Source of the DNA: Parvularcula bermudensis HTCC2503
Lineage (GTDB): Bacteria; Pseudomonadota; Alphaproteobacteria; Caulobacterales; Parvularculaceae
Assembly: GCF_000152825.2 (NCBI RefSeq)
Contig: NC_014414.1
Span: forward strand, 1,488,001-1,552,000
Length of the DNA: 64,000 bases
Direction of reading: 5' to 3'
The notes beneath the pieces are model-generated. The model was not told where the DNA came from, made no database searches, and saw only the letters and a list, made by a program, of their open reading frames with translations. This document shows positions 1 through 8,009 of this stretch, one piece after another; position 1 is the stretch's first letter; every line of letters starts with the position of its first letter. A program made the translations under genes and the position numbers.

Positions 1-760
1 CCTTTTTGGCGGCGGCTTCTCGATGAACCCTCAGAACAGTCTCGATCGCATCGGGGACGGACGCCACTTCGACTTCGATCGACACGCCCTTGGCTGAATT
101 TTCAGCCTGTTCGAGTATGTTGTTTACAATCTGTAGGAGTTGATTGCTCGCCTCGTCCAAAGCCCCCACCAGCTCGGCCTGTAAGTCGTCAAGGCGAGAG
201 CTCCCAAGGGCTTCGGCCATGCCGATAATACCGTGTAGCGGTGTTCTGATCTCATGGCTTAAGAGCGCGATAAACTTGCTCTTGGCCGCCGCCCCTTCTT
301 GCGCCTCCGACTTTGCCCGACGAAGCTCGGTTTCTGTCCGTTTCCGCGCGACCGCATAGGCCAGGACCCGTGACAAGAACGGTTCTGACAATTGATCTTT
401 TAGGATAAAATCATCAGCCCCCACCCAGAGGGCGCGGGAGGAAATATCTGCCTCGTCACCGCCGGTCATCAATATCAGCGTCGCAAGAGGGTCGAGAGCC
501 CGAGCCTGGCGGACGAGATCCGTCCCATAATCCGCGCCCAAATATTCGTCAATCAGGAGGACATCGAAGCGCGCCGGCGCGAACACCTCCAAGGCCTCCG
601 CAACCGATCGAACGCGGTGTAGTTCCCCATAGGGATTTGCCCATTTAAGGTAACGCTGTGTGAGGACCGCGTCGACATCGTCATCCTCCACAAGGAGAAT
701 TCTCAGCCCAGCCTTTCCCATAGGCGAGAACATGGTGGGAGCAACTGTCGCCATTGTCAT
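1..760 (-). CDS. Response regulator receiver fused to histidine kinase (partial)
   Basis: This minus-strand gene runs off the left edge, so only its N-terminal 253 codons are visible. Residues about 19-135 form a receiver domain with acidic cluster EDDD and likely phospho-acceptor Asp71 (motif LLIDEYLG). A helical linker follows, then a HisKA H-box at about residue 167 (ALLSHEIRTPLHGIIG, His169). The order receiver then kinase, with no transmembrane segment, indicates a cytoplasmic hybrid kinase driven by phosphorylation of its own receiver. The ATP-binding domain should lie outside the window. The ATG at 760 is the outermost of several in-frame ATGs (754, 733, 721), and the true start could be any of them. 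It lies downstream of the usher-like gene on the same strand, separated by about 125 bp. Confidence 0.85.
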   Translation of the reverse strand, partial: MTMATVAPTMFSPMGKAGLRILLVEDDDVDAVLTQRYLKWANPYGELHRVRSVAEALEVFAPARFDVLLIDEYLGADYGTDLVRQARALDPLATLILMTGGDEADISSRALWVGADDFILKDQLSEPFLSRVLAYAVARKRTETELRRAKSEAQEGAAAKSKFIALLSHEIRTPLHGIIGMAEALGSSRLDDLQAELVGALDEASNQLLQIVNNILEQAENSAKGVSIEVEVASVPDAIETVLRVHREAAAKK

Positions 761-885
761 TTACACTCACTACTTGGCTTCACTAACCCCCACAACCATT
801 TAGGGAATTGGCTCTAGTTCACCGCAAACGTACTCACCGCGAATGATCAAAGTGCTTAGCAAATAATTGATCGAGTCGCTAGGCG

Positions 886-3531
886 TCAGGGGCGTGAGTC
901 GACTAGTAAATTTAGTCCTTCGACAATGTCTTGTCGAGAACTAAGGCGAAAATGCGGAGTGTTCTCGATGGCAAGGCCGAATTTCTTGGCGTCGTCAACG
1001 GCGATACGCAAATGATATGTGTCGTAGGGTAATTGTTCGAAAATATAGAAACCATCGAATTCAGTACGGGTCCGATCGATGAGAACTCCTTCCCCATCGA
1101 GCAATTCCAAGGGGAGGCCCGCAATGGGCCGACCAGTCTGACGATTGATGACGGTCCCCAGCACCTCACCGGTGGGGATGAGGGGAAAATCAATGCTCTG
1201 TATTCGTCCCGGACGCGGTACGATAGCCACTGTATCGCTGATACTCGGTTTCAAAAAAGGATCGTCAAGGGAGGATAAATCGAGCTCGACTCGGACGGGT
1301 TGGAATGCAGGAAGGTTCGTCAGCATAAGGGCGTTTGACGAGGTTGGGCGGTCCTCGTCAACAGGGCGCCCATTAACCGCAGCCTGTACGCCGCCAAGCA
1401 GAGGCTCGTTAGCCGATAATTTGCCATCGGCATTCTGGTCGAGAAAAGGCCGTACCATGATCGTGCCATGCTGGGTAAGCGGCTGCCCGCGGGCCTGCCA
1501 ACGGGCTGCTCCCGGCGGTTTGAGGAGAGAGGAGGTCAGATTGACCCCGACGCTCAGATCCTGATCGCTGCTGATGCGGGCAAAGGCGCCGATCGCCACT
1601 GAATCGAGGCGGGTCGACCAGCCGATTTCACCAAATGACTGGGCATTTCGGAATAGATAGCCGCTCCTTATGCGCGTTGTCGTGGCCTTGCCGATGAGCC
1701 ATTGCTTATCGAGGGACAATTCTTGCAGCTCCCATGTGGGAGAGAATTGATAGTCTGCGTTGAAGCGCCAGGGGCCTGATGACGTATTTTGACTGATGAG
1801 TGTTGTCCCCGTGGTCACGTCGTGAGACGTGAGGGTCCCTTGCTGGTGCTGGTGCTGGATCGCCGTCGTCGCATAGGTGTCGCCGAGGCGGGTCGACGCT
1901 CTCGCACGCGCATCGATCCGCCCAAGGCCCTCCTCGTTTTCCGACCAGGCCGCCGCAAAGGCAGCGACCAGGGGAACGTCGGTCTCCTGTAGAAATTGGG
2001 CGTCTAATCTTATGTCCGCGCGGGAGCGGAGGGGGCTGTTTCCGATAAAGCGAGCTTGTTCACTCTCGAACGAGGAGAACCGTTGTAAACTGGCTTGCAG
2101 CGAGAATCGGGGAGTTCCTCGTTGCGCGGCGAGGGAGAGGGCGGCGCCGCTGGAAAGATCATGGGCGACATCGGCGAGAACGGCCCACCCCCCAATGGCG
2201 GCGCGCATTCGCCCCTCGGCAAACGTATTTTGACCATTTGTATCGGGATAGGTACTGACCCCCCCGCCGAGGGTCAGTGTTTCGGTGATGCCGATATCGA
2301 GTTGCGAAAGGGCCCGCCAGCCACGCTCCACGCCGGTGTCTCGGCTGCCGAAGAGGGTTTCGCCGTCCTCGTTAACAGACAGCGAAAAGCGGCTTTTCCC
2401 CGGCGCGAGACTGTCCGAGCCCACCAGGATCTCTCTTTCCACATCCCGCCGCTGGCCCTGGGGTCCGTAGAATTTGAGTGTGAAAAGATTTCGTCCAAAT
2501 CTCAGCGCCACATCTTCGAAGAGATATTCGTTGCCGCTCTGAGCAGATTGAACCGCCAAGAAGACGCCGTTTCGGTAAAGCTCGACCTGCCACCCCGGCG
2601 GGAGCGGCCCCCGAAGATCGGTACTGTCGAAGACATCGGGGCGATCGAGCCGGCGATTGGAGAGGAGGAGGCCCCGACCAAAGGAGGGGGCCGCCGTGAG
2701 GGGACTAGCAAGGCTTGCGACATCACCGGCCATGGCTTCGGTCAGAAAGGGGCCAGAGGGCAAGATGCCCCGAGGGTCACGTCGTCCGATGCGGAAACGC
2801 ACTTGGTCGAGGCCGGTTTCGGCCGACCCGGCGCCATAGGTTTCCGCCGTCAGACGCAACAGATCGCCTTTCGCGATAAAGGTACTAGCGGCGGTTTGAT
2901 CGATACGGCTGATCTCGGAGGATAGGCTGACATCGATGATGGGCGCCGTCGCCACCGCGTACGGTGCGAAGGTCGCCTCCTCCAAGCTCGGGCGCTCTTG
3001 GGCGGGGGAACGGGCCGCGCCCTGGGCCTGCCGTGCCATGCGTTCCTCGAAGGGGAGTGGGACATGGCTCTCGACCAACAGGACAGCTTCCGATGAGCGG
3101 TAGGTGAGGTCGAGGGGAAACCAGTCCGCAAGCGTATCAAGGACCACGCAGGCCTGGCCGGCATCGTCGAACACCGCTCCCCTCGGCAGAGGCTTGGAAA
3201 CGAGGCCAATCGTTACCTCATCACCATTATACTGGAGACGGAAGGACCTATCCTCATCGAGGAACCAGCCTTCGAACCGATCTGGATAGTGATCGATGGC
3301 AAAATCGAGGGCGAGGGTAAATTGATGAAAGAGGACGCAGGCCCCGCCGGCCGTGTCGTAGCCGATAAGCCCCGGCTCCAAAATTTGTCGCCCTGTGCGG
3401 AGCTCAAGAATGATCAGTGTGTTCGGGTCGACCGATGGCCAGGTTTCTGTGGGCCGTTCCCCTGCGATGGCCAGGGGCCAGGTAAGGAAGCAAAGCGCCC
3501 CCAGGATCAATCGCTTTAACAGCCACGCCAA
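886..3531 (-). CDS. Usher-like outer-membrane protein with C-terminal regulatory-like domain
   Basis: The product is 881 residues with a clear signal peptide (MAWLLKRLILGALCFLTWPLAIAG). The N-terminal 170 residues and the middle part (WQVELYRNG, then a long stretch of alternating short polar and aromatic strands) resemble chaperone-usher outer-membrane barrels, but I see no strong canonical FimD signature. Near residues 700-730 there is a DQNADGKLSANEPLLGGV motif like SdrD-B or dockerin-type repeats. The last 90 residues (GEVLGTVINRQTGRPIAGLPLELLDGEG) look like a carboxypeptidase-regulatory-like beta sandwich. It lies 10 bp downstream of a PapD-type chaperone gene and close to a secreted DUF4402 protein, so the likely role is secreting and anchoring a surface fibre. 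The family is inferred from context plus weak similarity, so 'usher-like' is safer than 'usher'. Confidence 0.7.
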   Translation of the reverse strand: MAWLLKRLILGALCFLTWPLAIAGERPTETWPSVDPNTLIILELRTGRQILEPGLIGYDTAGGACVLFHQFTLALDFAIDHYPDRFEGWFLDEDRSFRLQYNGDEVTIGLVSKPLPRGAVFDDAGQACVVLDTLADWFPLDLTYRSSEAVLLVESHVPLPFEERMARQAQGAARSPAQERPSLEEATFAPYAVATAPIIDVSLSSEISRIDQTAASTFIAKGDLLRLTAETYGAGSAETGLDQVRFRIGRRDPRGILPSGPFLTEAMAGDVASLASPLTAAPSFGRGLLLSNRRLDRPDVFDSTDLRGPLPPGWQVELYRNGVFLAVQSAQSGNEYLFEDVALRFGRNLFTLKFYGPQGQRRDVEREILVGSDSLAPGKSRFSLSVNEDGETLFGSRDTGVERGWRALSQLDIGITETLTLGGGVSTYPDTNGQNTFAEGRMRAAIGGWAVLADVAHDLSSGAALSLAAQRGTPRFSLQASLQRFSSFESEQARFIGNSPLRSRADIRLDAQFLQETDVPLVAAFAAAWSENEEGLGRIDARARASTRLGDTYATTAIQHQHQQGTLTSHDVTTGTTLISQNTSSGPWRFNADYQFSPTWELQELSLDKQWLIGKATTTRIRSGYLFRNAQSFGEIGWSTRLDSVAIGAFARISSDQDLSVGVNLTSSLLKPPGAARWQARGQPLTQHGTIMVRPFLDQNADGKLSANEPLLGGVQAAVNGRPVDEDRPTSSNALMLTNLPAFQPVRVELDLSSLDDPFLKPSISDTVAIVPRPGRIQSIDFPLIPTGEVLGTVINRQTGRPIAGLPLELLDGEGVLIDRTRTEFDGFYIFEQLPYDTYHLRIAVDDAKKFGLAIENTPHFRLSSRQDIVEGLNLLVDSRP

Positions 3532-3541
3532 TGAGATTTGC

Positions 3542-4399
3542 TCAACGCGTTGGCAGCAGCGGAACGGGGTCAGAAAGGACGGCGCCTGTCGTCGACGATC
3601 TGTCCTCGAACAGAACGGAATAGTGCGAGAGGTCGTCTTCCTCCACCGACGGAAGGGGGAGGGTGGCCCAGCGAGCGGAATTAGGGGTATAGACAGCTAA
3701 TCCCCGTCGCTCGGCCACAACACTGCCCGACCGATCGTCGATCAGCCGCAGATCGCCGTAGAGCGAACGGCTACCAAGCCGCCGCACTTGCACTTTGGCC
3801 AGCGCGGTCTCGGCATTGGTGTCAAGATCAATGTCGCCGATCTCGACAGAGGCGGTCAAGATGCCTTCTCTGACAATGACCGGAATGCTCAGCCCGAAAA
3901 TTGGCTGTAGGGCGATCGATATCGCCCCGCCTGTCGCCGGCGCGTTCGGCGCCGTTTCAACGACATCAGGAATCGCCGACAGCAATAGGTGAGATCGATA
4001 TTCCCCCGGTTCGAGATCGGCGGGTTTTCTGACGATCAAACGAAGAGTTTGAGGGGCGCCGGGCGCAAGCGTGACCTGCCGGGGCGCAAAGCGCACAAAG
4101 GGGGCAGAGAATTGTTCCCCGTCCTTTGGCGTTTCAACCTTTTCAAAGCGGCCATCGCTCAACATACGTCGGTTCTCGAACGAGACGCGAAACGTCGTCG
4201 TCTCCATGCCCTTATTGACAAGAGTGAGGTCGGCGACGCGGTCTCGGCCTTCGAGAACGATACGGGTGGGGGAGATCAGTAGATCGCCTGGGCCCGCAAG
4301 GGCACTGCTCGCCCCCCCCGTCGCCAGCATGACGAGGAGGCCCACAAAGAGCCGCCGCGCCGAGCCTTTCCTCGTATGAGCCATACGACGGTTTGCCAT
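3542..4399 (-). CDS. Periplasmic pilus chaperone, PapD-like
   Basis: About 285 residues when started at the ATG at 4399 (MANRRMAHTRKG), 10 bp after the upstream gene's stop. A longer reading frame to 4480 would overlap that gene. A signal peptide (LFVGLLVMLATGGASSALA) is followed by two immunoglobulin-like domains. The first begins LLISPTRIVLEGRDRVADLTLVNKG and contains the basic, hydrophobic strand typical of PapD folds (FVRFAPRQVTLAPGAPQTLRLIVRKP). Such chaperones complete the fold of pilus subunits by donor-strand complementation in the periplasm and hand them to an usher. It sits between a secreted DUF4402 protein and the usher-like gene, all on the minus strand, which fits a subunit-chaperone-usher operon. 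Confidence 0.85.
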   Translation of the reverse strand: MANRRMAHTRKGSARRLFVGLLVMLATGGASSALAGPGDLLISPTRIVLEGRDRVADLTLVNKGMETTTFRVSFENRRMLSDGRFEKVETPKDGEQFSAPFVRFAPRQVTLAPGAPQTLRLIVRKPADLEPGEYRSHLLLSAIPDVVETAPNAPATGGAISIALQPIFGLSIPVIVREGILTASVEIGDIDLDTNAETALAKVQVRRLGSRSLYGDLRLIDDRSGSVVAERRGLAVYTPNSARWATLPLPSVEEDDLSHYSVLFEDRSSTTGAVLSDPVPLLPTR

Positions 4400-4409
4400 G
4401 GGATCCGCT

Positions 4410-4922
4410 TTATTCGTAGTCGACGGAAACGTTGAACGTCCCCGAATAGGCGCCGGGCTCTTGCGCTGCGGCGATTTCAAGAGTGGCCCCCAGCGTAAAG
4501 CTGTCAGACCCGGCTGTCAGTTGGCCACGATCGTTCGTCAGGGACGTGACAAAATCCTTGACCAACATTGTGCTGGACGAGGTGGCGTGGGTAATGGCGG
4601 CCGCAACCGGCAGCGTGACAGCGTAATTGTTGTCCCCGGTCCCGGACACCGTAAAGGCCGCCGCGGTGCTGGTGCCAAAGCAGACCTGGCCAACCGGGCA
4701 ATTCTGGGCACCGGTCGTGTCGACCGTGACGTCGAAACCGCTGACCGGATCGGCAACGATCTTCCCAAAGGCCAGATCGGCATCCTTGGTCAATTGGATC
4801 GCATCCAGAATCTCAGCCTGCGCAGAAAAGGTCGATGATTGCGCGAGGACACTCCCTGTCGGCGAGAGTGCCAGAACGATAAGCCCCACGGCAATTTTCA
4901 CGTTATGCATTGTATTCCCCAT
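4410..4922 (-). CDS. Secreted DUF4402 domain protein, probable fibre subunit
   Basis: About 170 residues with an N-terminal signal peptide ending near LSPTGSVLAQ. The mature part matches the DUF4402 pattern: AEILDAIQLTKDADLAFGKI near the start, a central AAFTVSG.....YAVTLP strand pair, and the ending GAYSGTFNVSVDYE. DUF4402 proteins are beta-sandwich secreted proteins often encoded beside chaperone-usher genes and are taken to be pilin-like. The start at 4922 is preceded by GGTGAG. A second in-frame ATG at 4910 has GGGGA just upstream and is equally plausible. The gene leads the operon with the chaperone and usher-like genes, and a 160 bp divergent region separates it from the histidine kinase on the other strand. 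Confidence 0.85.
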   Translation of the reverse strand: MGNTMHNVKIAVGLIVLALSPTGSVLAQSSTFSAQAEILDAIQLTKDADLAFGKIVADPVSGFDVTVDTTGAQNCPVGQVCFGTSTAAAFTVSGTGDNNYAVTLPVAAAITHATSSSTMLVKDFVTSLTNDRGQLTAGSDSFTLGATLEIAAAQEPGAYSGTFNVSVDYE

Positions 4923-5081
4923 CAGATACTCACCCCGCCGCTCGGTGCGTGAACGGCGTCCATGATGGCGACCTATCAGAGGGGTTTTAGGACAGAATGT
5001 GAGGGGGATTAGTCGGTCTGCCGCCATAGGTTGGCAACGACCAGCCTTACGCATACCGCTCGGTGCTGATAGGAAGGGGGG

Positions 5082-5762
5082 ATGTCCCTCTCAGACGCTG
5101 ACTTTGCCGCACGCTTTCGCCACCTCCTCAGGCAACCTCTCATTGGTATGCGGACATTGACGTCGGGTCTATCGCGCGAGCCTCTTTCTGCGCCGGCGAA
5201 GGAGATCCTCTCCGCGATAAGCCAAGGTCTTGAGGAGACCGATATCGAACTTCAGGCCCTCGGTCATTTTCTATGGTTGAGTTACGGGAACCCGATCCCG
5301 CAACCGGCTCCCCTGGAACTCGAAGACGCGATGGCGGCAATGATCGGTCGAGATAGTGACCTTCGGGGCGAGGGGGGGCGCATCGAGACGGATCTTGCTC
5401 CCCTTACAGTCTGTACCGACGAAAATTTGCTCGCATTATCGATCCTTCCCCTTCTCGATAATGCCCTCGCCTTTTCGAAAGGCAGTATCACGCTCACGGC
5501 GAGGCCTCAGGCCGGGAAAAGAGTGGCGATTGTGGTAAAAGATGAGGGGATTGGCATCAGCGATCATTTTATGGCGCCGCCTTACGAGCCCTTCCGTGTC
5601 GAGAACGAATTGCAGACATCCAGGCCGTCTCGACTGGGCCTTGGCCTCCCCGTCTCATCAAGAGCCATTGAGGCCTTGGGGGGGCGGTTGATCTTTCGCC
5701 GCCCCGAAACAGGGGGCACGGAGGTCACGGTCGACCTTCCTGCCCACCTGCCTGAGAGATAA
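5082..5762 (+). CDS. Minimal soluble histidine kinase
   Basis: The product is 226 residues without signal peptide, membrane segment or sensory domain. Residues 13-20 read RHLLRQPL, matching the H-box pattern S/R-H-x-L-R-x-P-L, so His14 is the likely phosphorylation site. The rest is a GHKL ATPase with N-box LPLLDNALAF, G1 box VKDEGIGI and G2 region RLGLGLPVSSRAIEALGG. It may be a kinase that needs a partner for sensing, or a ChpT-like phosphotransferase, though intact ATP-binding motifs favour a kinase. The start is preceded by a strong AGGAAGGGGGG. It is divergent from the fibre operon and converges on the LuxR-type regulator at 5794-6474, a likely partner. Confidence 0.8.
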   Translation: MSLSDADFAARFRHLLRQPLIGMRTLTSGLSREPLSAPAKEILSAISQGLEETDIELQALGHFLWLSYGNPIPQPAPLELEDAMAAMIGRDSDLRGEGGRIETDLAPLTVCTDENLLALSILPLLDNALAFSKGSITLTARPQAGKRVAIVVKDEGIGISDHFMAPPYEPFRVENELQTSRPSRLGLGLPVSSRAIEALGGRLIFRRPETGGTEVTVDLPAHLPER

Positions 5763-5793
5763 CCGACGGTCGAAACGTCCCTGGACCGCGCGG

Positions 5794-6474
5794 CTAGGCC
5801 GCCTGGGCCACCCGGCGCCCGATGCGCAGGGCGAGGGCCGCGATTTTCGTCCGGTTGCGCTCGTTGAGTTTGGTCGCGATCGACTGGATGTGAACCCGGA
5901 CGGTATTGATGGACAGTCCCAGATTGTCCGCGATCTCTTGGTTACTGGCCTCCTCACCCAACTGGATGAAGATTTCCTTCTGCCGCGGCGTCAGCTTTTC
6001 ATAGGCTGCACAGGCGAGAGCAAAGCTCCGGTCATCGGAAATCACGCTGGCATGGGGTTCGCCTGATTCCGTTTGGAGAATGCGGAGCGGCAAGGTGACC
6101 TCACCGGCGAGTACCCGTTTCATCGACCTGACGATCGCTTCCGGCTCGGCGGTCTTCGGCACATAGCCCACCGCCCCGTGTTCAAGGCAGCCAAGGACAT
6201 CTTCGCGCCGCTCGCTTACCGACATGATCATGATCGGAACGCTGTCCATCCTGGAGCGGATCTGGAAAATCGTCTCCCAAGGATCGGTCTGCGGCATATT
6301 GAGATCGAGAATGACAAGGTCGAAGGGCCCCTCCGTCTCGATTTTCTCAATAATGGTCTCCGCGGACACAGCTTCCGCCGTCGTGACCGCCTCAGCCAAT
6401 TGCGGGAGCAGGCTGATGATCGAGGCGCGAGCCACCCAGTGATCGTCAGCAACCAGGACTTTTAAGCTTCTCAT
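5794..6474 (-). CDS. NarL/LuxR-family response regulator
   Basis: This 226-residue protein has a receiver domain at residues 4-125 (VADDH, FDLVILDLNMP with Asp57, and conserved Lys in GYVPKTAEP). A LuxR-type helix-turn-helix follows at about 160-220 (KLTPRQKEIFIQLGEEASNQEIADNLGLSINTVRVHIQSIATKL). It should act as a phosphorylation-controlled DNA-binding regulator in the cytoplasm. It lies 10 bp from the secreted DUF4402-like gene at 6485-6970 on the same strand, so the two are probably co-transcribed. Its partner is probably the sensorless kinase at 5082-5762, whose end faces its end. Control of fibre expression is the natural guess but is only inferred from location. Confidence 0.9.
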   Translation of the reverse strand: MRSLKVLVADDHWVARASIISLLPQLAEAVTTAEAVSAETIIEKIETEGPFDLVILDLNMPQTDPWETIFQIRSRMDSVPIMIMSVSERREDVLGCLEHGAVGYVPKTAEPEAIVRSMKRVLAGEVTLPLRILQTESGEPHASVISDDRSFALACAAYEKLTPRQKEIFIQLGEEASNQEIADNLGLSINTVRVHIQSIATKLNERNRTKIAALALRIGRRVAQAA

Positions 6475-6484
6475 GAAAATTTCC

Positions 6485-6970
6485 TCACAAATAAATTACA
6501 AGCGCCTGCACGGTCCCGTTATAGAGACCCGCAGGAGCGGACATGTCGATGGCTAGCTCTGCCCCACAGCTGACGTCGGCACGCCCATTCCGGTCAAGCC
6601 GACCGAAGGCAGGTATGGAGCACTGGATTCGCTCCATTCGTAAATCACTGCCCTGATGGCTGAGAGTGCCGTTCTGTTGGACAAAGAAGAGGAAGAGGCG
6701 ATTGGGACGCCCTGAAAGGGTAAGCTGGGCCGGACCGAAAGGGCCGCTGAGCAGTTGTATGCTTCCCTGGCTCCAGCGCACGCCGTCGGCCGTAATGCCG
6801 ACCCGTCCTCCGGTCCCAAGGCTCGCTAACCGCCCGAAATTTAATTGAGCCGACGACGTGAAGTAGATGTCCTCACTAGATCTGCCCCCTTGGGCCAGAG
6901 AGGATCCTGTGCCGCCCATCATCAGCGTGGCCAGGATGAGGAGACCGAAAGCTTGCGTCTTTCTTAACAC
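6485..6970 (-). CDS. Secreted DUF4402-like protein, probable second fibre subunit
   Basis: 161 residues starting with GTG at 6970, with a signal peptide (FGLLILATLMMGGTGSSLAQ). The mature region keeps the DUF4402 layout: an early LNFGRLASLGTGG strand, a central QLTLSGRPNRLFLFF pair, and the ending PAGLYNGTVQALVIYL, which mirrors the ending of the protein at 4410-4922. Two cysteines (CSIPAFG and VSCGAEL) could form a disulfide. It is not beside a chaperone gene but lies within 2 kb of one. It shares an operon with the response regulator at 5794-6474. The subunit role is inferred from fold-level resemblance and context. Confidence 0.75.
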   Translation of the reverse strand: MLRKTQAFGLLILATLMMGGTGSSLAQGGRSSEDIYFTSSAQLNFGRLASLGTGGRVGITADGVRWSQGSIQLLSGPFGPAQLTLSGRPNRLFLFFVQQNGTLSHQGSDLRMERIQCSIPAFGRLDRNGRADVSCGAELAIDMSAPAGLYNGTVQALVIYL

Positions 6971-6992
6971 GATGGTGAACTCTCGTTCTCCG

Positions 6993-7008
6993 TGGCACGG
7001 ACAATGCA
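6993..7008 (+). promoter_or_regulatory. Candidate sigma-54 promoter
   Basis: The sequence TGGCACGGACAATGCA matches the sigma-54 consensus TGGCACG-N4-TTGCA with a single mismatch, and the GG and GC pairs are spaced 12 bases apart as required for the -24/-12 elements. It would start transcription near 7019, toward the small secreted gene at 7125. No enhancer site was identified, so this is a sequence match only. Confidence 0.4.
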
Positions 7009-7052
7009 GTCGTCGTTAGTGTAAATATAATCGCTCAAATGTCTGAACGTTC

Positions 7053-7068
7053 GGTTAAAGAATTAACC
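7053..7068. promoter_or_regulatory. Palindromic operator-like site
   Basis: A perfect 6 bp inverted repeat, GGTTAA-AGAA-TTAACC, lies in the divergent region between the DUF4402-like gene (minus) and the small secreted gene (plus). It contains two TTAA half-sites but with 4 bp spacing rather than the 7 bp of a CtrA box, so the binding protein is unknown. Confidence 0.3.
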
Positions 7069-7124
7069 TAGTCGTAACGATTAGATGCAAGACTAGTCAG
7101 TTTGTCCGGGGGGTTGGCGTCAAG

Positions 7125-7379
7125 ATGAAGGCGATCTTTTTGGCGGTCATCCTGCCCGCGCTTGGGGCGCAGTCGGCACCGAACTCGGAAAGCGCCCAGG
7201 CCGCTGAGATCCGGGCCAGTGTGGAAATCATCTCGCCCTTGCAGGTGACCTTTCAGCCTTGGCTTGAGCCGAATCTGCTAGGGTCTCAGGATACTAGTGG
7301 TGGGCAATGGTCCATTTCACGCGACCCAACACTTTCGCCGAGTTGTGCGAATCAGTGTTATCGTATTGATATTGAATAA
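7125..7379 (+). CDS. Small secreted protein, possibly truncated DUF4402 relative
   Basis: 84 residues starting with a signal peptide (MKAIFLAVILPALGAQSAP). The mature segment IRASVEIISPLQVT resembles the first strand of DUF4402 proteins (compare FSAQAEILDAIQLT in the protein at 4410-4922), but the frame ends after about 60 mature residues at consecutive stop codons (TAATAATAG, 7377-7385). The remainder of a DUF4402 domain is absent. It could be a decayed subunit gene or a genuine short secreted peptide with two cysteines (SCANQC). It lies downstream of a sigma-54-like site and 50 bp before the response regulator gene at 7429. Confidence in translation is moderate. Confidence 0.45.
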   Translation: MKAIFLAVILPALGAQSAPNSESAQAAEIRASVEIISPLQVTFQPWLEPNLLGSQDTSGGQWSISRDPTLSPSCANQCYRIDIE

Positions 7380-7428
7380 TAATAGATGATCCGTAGGTTG
7401 CGTGTGGGGTCGAAAAAAAGAGGAAATC

Positions 7429-7851
7429 GTGAAGCCCAAAAGCACCCGCCTGGCTGGCATGAAGGTCATTGCCGTCGATGATAACCGGATCAACCAATTG
7501 GTGTTGTCGCAAGCGCTGAAATCTACCGGGGCCGATCTTGAGTGTTATTTTCGCGCCGCTGAGGCGATTGAGCGCCTCGAGCCGGGGGCATCGAGTTTTT
7601 TCCTCCTCGATGTGATCATGCCCGATATGGATGGTCTCACCGCGACGGCAAAGATTCGGGAGTGGGAAACCGCGAATGAACAACCGCATCGGCCTGTCCT
7701 GCTTCTGACCGCCCAATATGTGGGTAATCGCCGCGATGAATTTCTGGCTTGCGGCGCCGATGGCTTGCTCGAAAAGCCATTCTCCGCCGGCGACCTTATC
7801 GCTCAGATGGAAGCATTGTTGCCTGTCGAACAGGTTGCCATTGGCCGTTAA
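7429..7851 (+). CDS. Single-domain response regulator
   Basis: About 140 residues forming one receiver domain with no output domain. Visible are the acidic pair (AVDDNRIN), phospho-acceptor Asp61 in FFLLDVIMPDMDG, and the conserved Lys in LLEKPFSAGD. The VDDN and KPF signatures resemble receivers of hybrid-kinase phosphorelays more than CheY. I chose the GTG at 7429 because GAGGAA lies just upstream. A GTG at 7402 would add nine residues. It precedes the chemotaxis operon by about 160 bp on the same strand and may serve as phosphate donor or sink for nearby kinases. Its actual partner is not visible. Confidence 0.85.
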   Translation: MKPKSTRLAGMKVIAVDDNRINQLVLSQALKSTGADLECYFRAAEAIERLEPGASSFFLLDVIMPDMDGLTATAKIREWETANEQPHRPVLLLTAQYVGNRRDEFLACGADGLLEKPFSAGDLIAQMEALLPVEQVAIGR

Positions 7852-8009
7852 GAGCCTGGCGACAGGGGATAATCTCCCAACCGTTTGTCCCATCCTAAAA
7901 GAAACTCAACCGTTTCGTTCGGATTAGTGATCGTTTTTCAACTCTTTCAGGAGAAGTAGCTGGGGTTCATCACCGCGGTGCGGTGGGAAGCCACAAAGCG
8001 AGATCACAG

